The notes under the pieces are model-generated. The model ran no database searches. It was not told where the DNA came from and was given only the letters and a program-made list of their open reading frames with translations. A DNA stretch of 64,000 bases from Arachis hypogaea (Eukaryota > Streptophyta > Magnoliopsida > Fabales > Fabaceae), in NCBI RefSeq assembly GCF_003086295.3, contig NC_092039.1:67351649-67415648 (forward strand), in the 5' to 3' direction. The position numbers were made by a program, and so were the translations under genes. Below, in pieces: positions 24,141 to 34,336 of the stretch; within the stretch, counting starts at the first letter, position 1; each line of letters opens with the position of its first letter.

Positions 24141-24157
24141 CCCCGGCATCGGCGCCA
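24141..24157 (-). promoter_or_regulatory. Primer-binding site of D
   Basis: Sense TGGCGCCGATGCCGGGG, six nt inside the 5' LTR end; one base differs from the site in A. Confidence 0.85.
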
Positions 24158-24163
24158 AAAACT

Positions 24164-25780
24164 TGGTGGACGAAATTGTGATTCATACTTAAATTGTTGT
24201 TCGAAATTGATTCCCAGGTAATGGCCCCAAAGACTTGGTGCTCAATACCATGGTCTAAACATAATTTCACAACTTCGCTCAACTAACCAGCAAGTGTACT
24301 GGGTCGTCCAAGTAATAAACCTTACGTGAGTAAGGGTCGATCCCACAGAGATTGTTGGTATGAAGCAAGTTATGGTCATCTTGTAAATCTCAGTCAGGTG
24401 GATAGTAAATGGTTATGGAGTTTTCGAATATTAATAATAAATAAACAGAAAATAAAGATAGAAACACTTATGTAGATCATCGATGGGAATTTTAGATAAG
24501 CATATGAAGATGCTGTGTTCCTTCTGAATCTCTGCATTCCTACTGCCTTCATCCAATCCTTCTTACTCCTTTCCATGGCAAGCTGTATGTAGGGCATCAC
24601 CATTGTCAATGGCTACATCCCATCCTCTCAGTGAAAATGGTCCAAATGCTCTGTCACAGCACGGCTAATCATCTGTCGGTTCTCGATCATGTCGGAATAG
24701 AATCCATTGATTCTTTTGCGTTTGTCATCACGCCCAACAATCGCGAGTTTGAAGCTCATCACAATCATTCAATCCTTGAATGCTACTCGGAATACCACAG
24801 ACAAGGTTTAGACTTTCCGGATTCTCATGAATGCCGCCATCAATCTAGCTTATACCACGAAGATTCTGATCAAGGAATCCAAGAGATATGCGCCCGGACT
24901 AAGGTAGAACGGAAGTGGTTGTCAGTCACGCGTTCATAGGTGAGAATGATGATGAGTGTCACGGATCATCACATTCATCATGTTGAAGTGCAACGAATAT
25001 CTTAGAATAAGAATAAGCGGAATTGAATAGAAAATAGTAGTAATTGCATTAAAACTCGAGGTACAGTAGAGCTCCACACCCTTAATCTATGGTGTGTAGA
25101 AACTCCACCGTTGAAAATACATAAGTGATGAAGGTCCAGGCATGGCCGAGTGGCCAGCAAAACGTGATCACAGGATCAAAAATACAATCCAGGATGTCTA
25201 ATACAATAATAAAATGTCCTATTTTTACTAGACTAGCTACTAGGGTTTACAAAAGTTAGTAATTGATGCAGAAATCCACTTCCGGGGCCCACTTGGGGTG
25301 TGCTTGGGCTGAGCTCGAGCTTTACATTTGCAGAGGCTTCTTTTGGAGTTGAACGCCAAGTTGTAACATGTTTTTGGTGTTCAACTCTGGTTCGTGACGT
25401 GTTTCTGGCGTTTGACTCCAGAATGCAGCATGGAACTGGCGTTGAACGCCAGCTTACGTTGTCTAATCACGAATAAAGTATAGACTATTATATATTGCTG
25501 CAAAGCTCTAGATGTTTACTTTCCAATGCGGTTGAGAGCAGGGAGGTCAGAATCCAACAGCATCAGCAATCCTTTGTCAGCCTTCTATCAGAGTTTTGCT
25601 CAGGTCCCTCAATTTCAGCCAAAAATTACCTGAAATCATCAAAGAACACACAAACTCATAGTAAAGTCTAGAAATATGAATTCAGCATAAAACTAATGTA
25701 AACATCTCTAAAAATAGCTAGATTATACTAAAAACTATCTAAAAACAATGCCAAAAAGCGGATAAATTATCCGCTCATCA
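24164..25780 (-). repeat. 5' LTR of element D (L2)
   Basis: Ends ATCCGCTCATCA on the right and TGGTGGACG on the left. Very similar to the 3' LTR apart from a roughly 50-bp deletion near 25540 and a few base changes, so D is younger than E. It carries the extra primer-site relic at 24209-24240. Confidence 0.9.
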
Positions 25781-26066
25781 CTAGGCTCAAGGTGTAAAGC
25801 ACCAAAGAAAAATAAATTAAAGAAAAGTGTGATATGTTCAAGGATTAAACTGAAGTTTAAAGGTCAGAGAATTCATAATATGATTCGGATTCTAATTTCG
25901 AATGACACTGACATTCCTCTAATTCAAAGGAGAGTGAGATGCCAAAATTGTTCAAGATTACAATGAATAAACCCCATTTCAAGAATAGACTTTAGCTTAA
26001 TCGAACTCTCATTCTCATGCAAATTTACATCCTTAGCCTATATTAGTTTGGTTGCTTGAGGGCAAG
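25781..26066 (+). mobile_element. 3' non-coding part of element A between D and E
   Basis: Begins with the second CTAGG and ends GGTTGCTTGAGGGCAAG, the left half of the hairpin that continues as CAACAATTCAAGTTTGGTGTTG at 39613. No gene. Confidence 0.8.
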
Positions 26067-27811
26067 TGATGAGCGGATAATTTATATGCTTTTTGGCATT
26101 ATTTTTAAGGTAGTTTTTAGTATGATTTAGTGACTTTTTAGTATATTTTTATTAGTTTTTATGCAAAAATCATATTTTTGGACTTTACTATGAGTATGTG
26201 TGTTTTTCTATGATTTCAAGTATTTTCTGGCTGAAATTGAGGAACCTGAGCAAAAATCTGATTCAGAGGCTGAAAAAGGACTGTTGATGTTGTTGGATTC
26301 TGACCGCCCTGCACTCGAAATGGATTTTTTTGAGCTCCAAAAAACCAAATGGCACGCTCTCAATTGCGTTGGAAATTAGACATCTAGGGCTTTGTATCAA
26401 TATATAATAGTTCATACTTTGTCCAAGTTTAGACGTCGCAAACAGGCGTTCAACGCCAGCTTTCTGCCCTATTCTGGCATTAAACGCCAGAAACAAGTTG
26501 CAAGCTAGAGTCAAATGCTAGAAACAAGTTACAAACTAGCATTTAACTCCAAAGAAGGCCTCTACACATGAAAGCTTCAATGCTCAGCCGAAACACACAC
26601 CAAGTGGGCCTGAAAGTGGATTTCTGCATCATTTACTTATTTCTATAACCCTAGTAACTAGTTTAGTATAAATAGAACTTCTTACTATTGTACTAGGGAT
26701 CTTTTTTCCTATTTTTGAATTCACATGCTATTTGGGGAGGCTGGCCATTCGGCCATGCCTAGACCCTGTACTTATGTATTTTCAACGGTGGAGTTTCTAC
26801 ACACCATAGATTAAGGTGTAGAGCTCTGCTGTTCCTCGAGTATTAATGCAATTATTACTGTTTTCTATTCAATTCATGCTTATTCTTATTCTAAGATATT
26901 CATCCACACACAAGAACATGATGAATGTGATGATTATGTGACACTCATCACTATTCTCACTTATGAACGCGTGATTGACAACCACTTCCGTTCTACATGA
27001 AAACAAACTTGAATGTATATCTCTTGGATCTCTCTTCAACGATTCACATCGTCTCTCCTGACACCAGAGTATCTAAGTCTGAGATCAAAATCTTCGTGGT
27101 ATAGGCTAGAATCAATTGGCAGCATTCTTGAGATCCAGAAAGTCTAAACCTTGTCTGTGGTATCCCGAGTAGGATCTGGGATGGAATGACTATGACGAGC
27201 TTTAAACTCGCGACTGTAGGGCGTGGTGACAGACACAAAAGGATAGTAAATCATATTCCTACAAGATCGAGAACCAACAGCTGATTAGCCATACGATATC
27301 TGTGCATGGTATTTTTCATCCGAGACGAAAAATCCGACAGTTGATTAGCCGTACAGAAACTGTAGAGGAGCATTTTCACTAAGTGGACGGAAAGTAGTCA
27401 TTGACAACAGTGACACCCAACATACAGCTTGCCATAGAAAGGAGTATGAAGGATTGGATGAAGGCAGTAGCAAAGTAGAGATTCAGAAGGAACAACGCAT
27501 CTCCATACCCTTATCTGAAATTCCCACCAATGAATTTCATAAGTATCTCTATCTTTATTTTATGCTTATTTATACTTTAATTATCAAAACTCCGTAACCA
27601 TTTGAATCCGCCTGACTGAGATTTACAAGATGACCATAACTTGCTTCAGGCCGACAATCTCTGTGGGATCAAGCCTTACTCATATAAGGTTTATTACTTG
27701 GAGGACCCAGTGCAGTTGCTGGTTAGCTGTGCGAAGTTGTGAAAAAGAGTTGAGATTACAATTGTACGTACCAAGTTGTTGGCGCCATTGAGATCACAAT
27801 TTCGTGCACCA
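26067..27811 (+). repeat. 5' LTR of element E (L2)
   Basis: TGATGAGCGGATAATTTATATGC to GTGCACCA. Boxes of GGCGTTCAACGCC type at 26436-26545; TATAAATA at 26667-26674. A decayed primer-site copy lies inside the LTR at 27770-27791 (CCAAGTTGTTGGCGCCATTG). Confidence 0.9.
26667..26674 (+). promoter_or_regulatory. Putative TATA box of L2 LTR
   Basis: TATAAATA within TTTAGTATAAATAGAACTT, about 600 bp into the LTR. The same box is kept in the other L2 copies (for example 38462, 59823, 60789). Confidence 0.55.
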
Positions 27812-27817
27812 AGTTTT

Positions 27818-27834
27818 TGGCGCCGTTTCCGGGG
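27818..27834 (+). promoter_or_regulatory. Primer-binding site of E
   Basis: TGGCGCCGTTTCCGGGG, 6 nt after the LTR; one mismatch to the site in A. Confidence 0.85.
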
Positions 27835-29397
27835 ATCGTTCGAGTTTGGACAACTGACGGTTCATCTTGTTGCTCAGATTAGGTAATTTTCTTTTTGTTT
27901 CAACCTTTATTTTATTTTCAAAAAGTTTTCAAAAATCTTTCAAAATTTTTCTTCTTTTTTATTTTTTCAAAATTAATTTTTGAAAAAGAAAAATATCCAA
28001 AAAAAATTAATAAAATCATAAAAAAACAAAAATATTTTGTGTTTCTTGTTTGAGTCTAGTGTCAATTTTTAAGTTTGGCGTCAAATGCATGTTTTAAAAA
28101 TTTGTGCATTTTTCGAAAATTTCATGCATTGCATTCTTCATGATCTTCAAGTTGTTCTTGACAAGTCTTCTTGTTTGATCTTCATATTTTCTTGTTTTGT
28201 GTCTTTTGTTGTTTTTTATATACATTTTTGAATTCATAGTGTCTAAACATGAAAAATCTCTAAGTTTGGTGTCTTGCATGTTTTTCTTTTCTTGAAAATT
28301 TTTCAAAAATAAGTTCTTGATATTCATCATGTTCTTCAAAGTGTTCTTGGTGTTCATCTTGACATTCATTGTTTTCTTGCAAGTTTTCTTTGTTTTGATC
28401 TTAATTTTTTATGTTTTCAGTCTTTTTGTGGTTTTTCTCTTTTCACATTAAAATTCAAAAATAAAAAATATATTTTTCTTTAATTACTCATAATTTTCTA
28501 AATCTTTGGGTTGACTTAGTCAAAAAATTTTAAAATAAGTTGTTTCTTGTTAGTCAAGTTAAGATTTCAATTTTAAAAATCTTATCTTTTGAAAACTTTT
28601 TCAAAAATCAAATCTTTTTCATTTTTCTTTTATATGTTCAAATTTTTTTTTTTAAAAACTGATATTCAAAATCTTTTTCTTATCTTTATTTCATATTTTT
28701 CGAAATTATTACTAACAATTAATGTTTTGATTCAAAAATTTCAAGTTTGTTACTTTCTTGTTAAGAAAGGTTCAATCTTTAAATTCTAGAATAATATCTT
28801 TTAGTTTCTTGTTAGTCAAGTCATCAACTTCAATTTTCAAAATCAATTTTTTTTTTAAATTTTCTTTTCAATTCTTTTTCAAAATAAATTTCAGTCATAT
28901 CTTTTTAATGATATCTTTTCTAACTTCTTATCCTTTCAAAATTGATTTTCAAATCTTTTTCAACTAACTAATTGACTTTTTTGTTTGTTTTACCATTTCT
29001 TACCTTTTTCAAAACCACCTAACTACTTTTCTCTCTCTAATTTTTGAAAATCACCTTCCTCTTTTTGAAAAATCTTTTTATTTAACTAATTGTTTTAACT
29101 TTTAATTTTATTCTTTTTCTTAATTTTTGAATTCTAACAAAATTTCAAAATAAAAACAAAAATATTTTCCTTTTCCTTTTAATTATTTTCGAAAACCCTC
29201 TCTCTCATCTTCTTCTATTTGTTTATTTAATCACTAACACTCTTCTCTTCTTCTTATAATTCGAACCTTCTCTTCCTCTCTGTGTTCGAATTCTTCTCTT
29301 CTCCTTCTGCTATTCTTATCTTCTTCTACTCATATAAAGGAATTTCTATACTGTATCATAGATGATTCTTCTTCTTTTCTGTTCTCTTCTTTTTCAC
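27835..29397 (+). other. Long T-rich leader of E
   Basis: About 1.56 kb without a gene, T/C-rich, homologous to the leader of D. AAGTTTGGTGT at 28262-28272 and a variant (AAGTTTGGCGT) at 28071. Frames at 28589-28967 are low-complexity F/K/I runs. Confidence 0.7.
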
Positions 29398-30592
29398 ATG
29401 AGCAGGAACAAGGATAAAAACATTCTTGTTGAAGCTGATCCGGAACCTGAAAAGACTCTGAAGAGGAAGCTAAGAGAAGCTAAAACACAACATTCTAAAG
29501 AGGACTTTACTGAGATTTTTGAAAAAGAAGTAGAGATGGCCGAACCCAATAACAATGGTAAAGGTGCAAGGAAGATGCTTGCTGACTTTACTACACCAAA
29601 TTCCAACTTCCATGGAAGAAGCATCTCAATCCCTGCCATTGGAGCAAACAATTTTGAGCTAAAGCCTCTTGCAAGTTTCATGGACTTTCATCAGAAGATC
29701 CTTTTTAGTTCTTAACTGAATTCTTGGAGATCTGTGATACTGTTAAGACCAATGGAGTTGATCCTAAGGTCTATAAGCTTATGATTTTCCCTTTTGCTAT
29801 AAGAGACAGAGCTAGAACATTGTTGGACTCTCAGCCTAGAGATACCTTGAACTCTTGGGATAAGCTGGTCACGGCTTTCTTAGCCAAGCTCTTTCCTCTT
29901 CAAAAGTTGAGCAAGCTTAGAGTGAATCTTCAAATCTTCAGGCAGAAGGAAGGTGAATCGCTCTATGAAGCTTGGAAAAGATACAAGCAACTGACCAAAA
30001 AGTGTCCTTCTGACATGCTCTTAAAATGGACCATCTGGATATATTCTATGATGGTCTATCTGAATTGTCTAAAATATCATTGGACCATTCTGCAGGTGGA
30101 TCTATTCACCTGAAGAATGTGCCTGCAGAACCTCAGGAACTCATTGAAATGGCTGTAAATAACTGGTTCATGTACACCTCTAAAAGGAAACCTATGAGTA
30201 ATGGGACACCTCAAAGGAAAAGAGTTATTGAAATTGATGCTCTGAATGCCATATTGGTTCAGAACAAAATATTGACTCAACAGGTCAATACAATTTCTCA
30301 GAGTCTGAATGGATTGCAAAATGCATCCAACAGTACTAAAGAAGCATCTTCTGAAGAAGAAGCTTATGATCCTGAGAACCCTGCAATGGCAGAGGTAAAT
30401 TACATGGGTGAAGCCTATGGAAACACCTATAATTCCTCATGGAGAAATCATCCAAATTTCTCATGGAAGGATAAAAAAAGCATCAACAAGGTTTTAATAA
30501 TAGTGGAAGAAATAGGTTTAGCAATAGCAAGCCTTTTCCATCATCCTCTCAGCAACAGACAGAGAATTCTGAGCAGAGCCCCTCTAGCTTAG
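29398..30592 (+). pseudogene. gag: gag of E, broken
   Basis: Starts MSRNKDKNILVEADPEPEKT. A deletion of about 25 nt near 29670 removes the QLVALIQQN part of the domain and shifts frame. The domain resumes EICDTVKTNGVDPKVY...WDKLVTAFLAKLFPLQKLSK; a second shift near 30025 (in AAATGGACCATC) is followed by LDIFYDGLSELSKISLDHSAGG. A third shift near 30475 (A-run) scrambles the tail up to 30592. Elsewhere close to D's gag. Confidence 0.85.
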
Positions 30593-30599
30593 CAAACAT

Positions 30600-31699
30600 A
30601 GTCTCTAATCTATCTAAGGCCACTCTAAGTTTCATGAATGAAACAAGGTCCTCCATTAGAAATTTGGAGGCACAAGTGGGCCAGCTGAGTAAAAGAGTCA
30701 CTGAAACTCCTCATAGTACTCTCCCAAACAATACAGAAGAGAATCCAAAAAGAGAATACAAGGCCATAACCTTACTTGGTGTGGCCGAACCTAGAGAGGA
30801 GGAGGAGGACATGAATCCCAATGAGGAAGACCTCATGGGACGTCCTCTGGACAAAAAGGAGTTCCCAATTGAGGAACCTAAGGAATCTAAAGCTCATCTA
30901 GAGACCATAGAGATTCTATTGAACCTAATTCTGCCATTCATGAGCTCTGATGACCATTCCTCCTCTGAAGGGGATGAAGATATTACTGAAGAGCAAGTTG
31001 TTAAGTACCTTGGAGCAATCATGAAGCTGAATGCCAAGTTATTTGGTAATGAGACTTGGGTGGATGAACCCCCTTGCTCACTAATGAACTGAATGACTTG
31101 GTTAGGCAAACATTACCTCAAAAGAAACAGGATCCTGGTAAATTTTTAATTCCCTGTACCATAGGCACCATGACCTTTGAGAAGGCTCTGTGTGACCTGG
31201 GGTCAAGCATAAATTTAATGCCACTATCTGTAATGGAGAAACTAGGAATCTTTGAGTTACAGGCTGCCAAATTCTCACAGACAAAGCCATGAAAAAGGCT
31301 TATGGACAGGTAGAGGACGTGCTAGTAAAGGTCAAAGGCCTTTACATCCCTACTGATTTCATAATCCTAGACACTGGGAAGGATGAGGATGAATCCATCA
31401 TCCTTGGAAGACCCTTCCTAGCAACAGCAAAAGCTGTGATTGATGTGGACAGAGGAGAGTTGGTCCTTTAATTGAATGAGGACTACCTTGTGTTTAAAAC
31501 TCAAAGATCTCCCTCTGTAACCATAGAGAGGAAGCAAGCAAAGCTTTTCTTAATGCAGAGTCAAACAAAGCCCCTACAGTCAAACTCTAAGTTTGGTGTT
31601 GGGAGGCCACAACCAAACTCTAAGTTTGGTGTTGAACCCCCACATTCAAACTCTAAGTTTGGTGTTGGGAGGTCCCAACAATGCTCTAAACATCTGTAA
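30600..31699 (+). pseudogene. gag tail and protease of E, broken
   Basis: METRSSIRNLEAQVGQLSKR-like frame from 30634 to 31092, shift near 31070, then PCTIGTMTFEKALCDLGSSINLMPLSVM with catalytic Asp, shift near 31270, then YIPTDFIILDTGKDEDESIILGRPF and a TAA at 31469 in place of a glutamine codon. The C-terminus again has three NSKFGV repeats (31577-31670) encoded by three copies of CAAACTCTAAGTTTGGTGTTG. After it comes non-coding sequence; no RT follows. Confidence 0.8.
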
Positions 31700-31714
31700 A
31701 GCTCCATGAGAGCT

Positions 31715-31764
31715 CACTGTCAAGCTATTGACATTAAAGAAGTGCTTATTGGGAGGCAACCCAA
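31715..31764 (+). promoter_or_regulatory. Post-protease block with AGGCAA-loop hairpin (E)
   Basis: ACTGTCAAGCTATTGACATTAAAG then TTGGG-AGGCAA-CCCAA at 31749-31764. Homologous to 13604-13651 and 20068-20110. Confidence 0.65.
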
Positions 31765-31885
31765 TTTTATTTTTATATGTTATATTTTTTAGGTTAATGA
31801 TCATGTGGAGTTACAAAACAACTACAAAAATTTAAAAAATAAAAAATAGCATTAAAAACAGCACACCCTGGAGGAGAAACTTACT

Positions 31886-32130
31886 GGCATTTAAACGCTA
31901 GTAAGAGTAGCAGAATGGGCGTTTAACGCCCAGTCTGGAACCATTCTGGGCGTTAAACGCCAGAAAGAAGCACCAGACTGGCGTTAAATGCTAGAAAGAA
32001 GTACCAAACTGGCGTTAAACGCCAGAAACAGGTTGCCGCTTAGCGTTTAATGCCAGAAAAGTAATAAAAGCTGGCATTTAGCACTAGAAACAAGCAGTAG
32101 CCTAGCGTTAAATGCCAGGATTGCACACTA
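31886..32130 (+). repeat. Array of GGCGTTNAACGCC palindromes in E
   Basis: Seven or eight imperfect palindromes, for example GGGCGTTTAACGCCC at 31918 and CTGGCGTTAAACGCCAG near 32010, at 35-45 bp steps. Same position as in D, between the hairpin block and the 3' ORF. Confidence 0.85.
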
Positions 32131-32238
32131 AGGGCATTTACACGCCTAATTGGAGCAGGGATGACAAATCCTTGACCCCTCAGGATCTGTGGAACCCACA
32201 GGATCCCCACCCTCTTCTTCCCCTTCTTTCTTTCTTCT

Positions 32239-32275
32239 TTTGCTCGAGGACGAGCAAACCTTTTGAGTTTGGTGT
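32239..32275 (+). promoter_or_regulatory. AGGA-loop hairpin before the 3' ORF of E
   Basis: TTTGCTCG-AGGA-CGAGCAAA (32239-32258, perfect 8-bp stem), 6 nt, then GAGTTTGGTGT (one base off the usual word). Confidence 0.65.
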
Positions 32276-32387
32276 GGTAAAAGCATTACTTTTTGTTTTT
32301 CCATAACCATTTATAGCACCTAAGGCTGGAGAAACCTCTAGAAAGAGGAAAGGAAAGGCAAAAGCTTACACCTCTGAGTCATGAGAG

Positions 32388-33385
32388 ATGGAGAAATTCA
32401 TCTCAAAGGTCCATCAAGACCACTTCTATGAAGTTGTGGCCAAGAAGAAGGTGATCCCTGAGGTCCCTTTCATGCTCAAGAAAAATGAGTATTCAGAGAT
32501 CCGACATGAAATCCGAAGAAGAGGTTGGGAAGTTCTCACCAACCCCATTCAACAAGTTGGAATCTTAATGGTTCAAGAGTTCTATGCCAATACATGGATC
32601 ACTAGGAACCATGATCAAAGTATGAACCCGAACCCAAAGAATTGGCTTACAATGGTTCGGGGGAAATACTTAGATTTCAGTCCGAAAAATGTAAAGTTGG
32701 TGTTCCACTTGCCAATGATGTAAGAAAATGCACGTCCCTATACTAGAAGGGTCAACTTTGATCAAAGGTTGGACCAAGTCCTCATGGACATATGTGTGGA
32801 AGGGGCTCAATGGAAAAGAGACTCAAGAGGCAATCCAGGTTCAATTGAGAAGACCGGACCTTAAGCCTGTGGCTAGAGGATGGTTGGAGTTCATCCAACG
32901 GTCCATCATTCCTACTAGCAACCGATCTGAAGTGACTGTGGATCGGGCCATCATGATCCATAGTATCATGATTGGGGAGGAAGTGGAAGTTCATGAGATC
33001 ATACCTCTAGAACTCTACAAGGTGGCTAACAAGTCCTCCACTTTGGCAAGGTTAGCCTTTCCTAATCTCATTTGTCACCTATGCAATTTGGCTGGGATTG
33101 ACATAGAAGGAGACATCCTCATTGAAGAGGACAAGCCCATCACTAAGAAAAGGATGGAGAAAACAAGAGAGCCCACTCATGGACCTCAATAAGAGCATGA
33201 GGAAATTCCTCATCAAGAAATCCCTGAGATGCCTCAAGGGATACATTTTCCTCCACACAATGATTAGGAGCAACTAAGGATAGGAGCACCAAAAGCACTA
33301 AGGATGGAGCAACAAAGGCAAGGAAGAGACATTAAAGAGTTCAAGCACTCCATAGGATTTTCAAGAGGAAGAACTAGCCGCCATC
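32388..33385 (+). pseudogene. 3' ORF of E, broken
   Basis: MEKFISKVHQDHFYEVV... matches D's 3' ORF throughout: RHEIRRRGWEVLTNPIQQVG, FYANTWITRNHDQS, GKYLDFSPKN. A TAA at about 32721 interrupts, a frameshift lies near 32850, and the frame then reads GWLEFIQRSIIPTSNRSEV, LARLAFPNLICHLCNLAG and EDKPITKKRMEKTREP to a TAA at 33190. The coiled-coil tail is shorter than in D (about 45 codons deleted near 33275). Function unknown. Confidence 0.7.
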
Positions 33386-34006
33386 ACTAAGGTGGACCTG
33401 TTCTTTAATTTCCTTGTTCTTATTTTTTCTGTTTTTCGATTTTTATGCTTTATGTGCTATCTATGTTTGTGCCTTCATTACTTGATCATTAGTGTCTAGT
33501 GTCTATGCCTTAAAGCTATGAATAATTGCATGAATCCTTCACCCCTCTTAAATGAAAAATATGCCTAATTACAAAAGAACAAGAAGTACTTGAATTTCAA
33601 ATTTTATCTTGAAATTAGTTTAATTATTTTGATGTGGTGGCAATACTTTTTGTTTTCTGAATGAATGCTTGAACAGTGCATATTTTTTATAGTGAAGTTT
33701 ATGAATGTTAAAATTTTTGGCTCTTGAAAGAATGATGAACAAAGAGAAATGTTATTGATAAATCTGAAAAATCATGAAACTGATACTTGAAGCAAGAAAA
33801 AGCAGTGAAAAAAAAGAAAGAAAAAATGGCAAAAAAGAAAAAGAAAAAGCAAGCAGAAAAAGCCAATAGCCCTTTAAACCAAAAGGCAAGGGTAAAAACG
33901 ATCCAAGGCTTTGAGCATTAATGGATAGGAGGGCCCAAGGAAATAAAATCCAGGCCTAAGCGGCTAAATCAAGCTGTCCCAAACCATGTGCTTGTGGCAT
34001 GAAGGT
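33386..34006 (+). other. 3' non-coding region of E up to the L5 insertion
   Basis: No gene. Ends in GGCATGAAGGT, whose last five bases are the L5 target duplication. Confidence 0.7.
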
Positions 34007-34336
34007 TGATAAACCACTATTTTATGGTTTATATTGTGTTTAATTGTGTGGTTTTGTCATGATCCTTACCCACTTATTCATTAATTTAGCATGCATTTAG
34101 ATTTCCTTCATAAATTTAGTACATGTTTGAAAATTGCTCCCTAGAGACCTTAATTATTTAATTTTAATTCTCCATTATTCCATTCGATGCCGTGATCTTT
34201 GTGTCAAGTGTTTTAGGCTTTATAGGGCATGAATGAGTTGGAGATTGGAAAGGAAGCTAGCAAAAATGGAAGGAACAGAAGAGTTTGAGGAGATAACCAG
34301 CGAAAAGTGACGCGGTCGCATGGCTCACGCGACCGC

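Larger units (their letters stand above)
15276..25780 (-). mobile_element. Element D: complete L2 element without RT or integrase
   Basis: Two L2 LTRs (15276-16942 and 24164-25780) in minus orientation, flanked by CTAGG on both sides (15271-15275 and 25781-25785). In sense order: 5' LTR, primer site, 1.7-kb leader, gag, protease, hairpin block, palindrome array, a separate 3' ORF, 3' non-coding region, 3' LTR. Nothing like RT, RNase H or integrase occurs in any frame between protease and 3' ORF. Because E has exactly the same order, absence of pol looks like a family property and not a deletion in one copy. Confidence 0.9.

Noticed and set aside
15743..24939. 80- and 102-codon frames (MKMVQMLCHSTANHLSV...) seen at 15743 and 24631
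   Set aside because: Antisense reading of the two L2 LTRs of D; repeated only because the LTR is.
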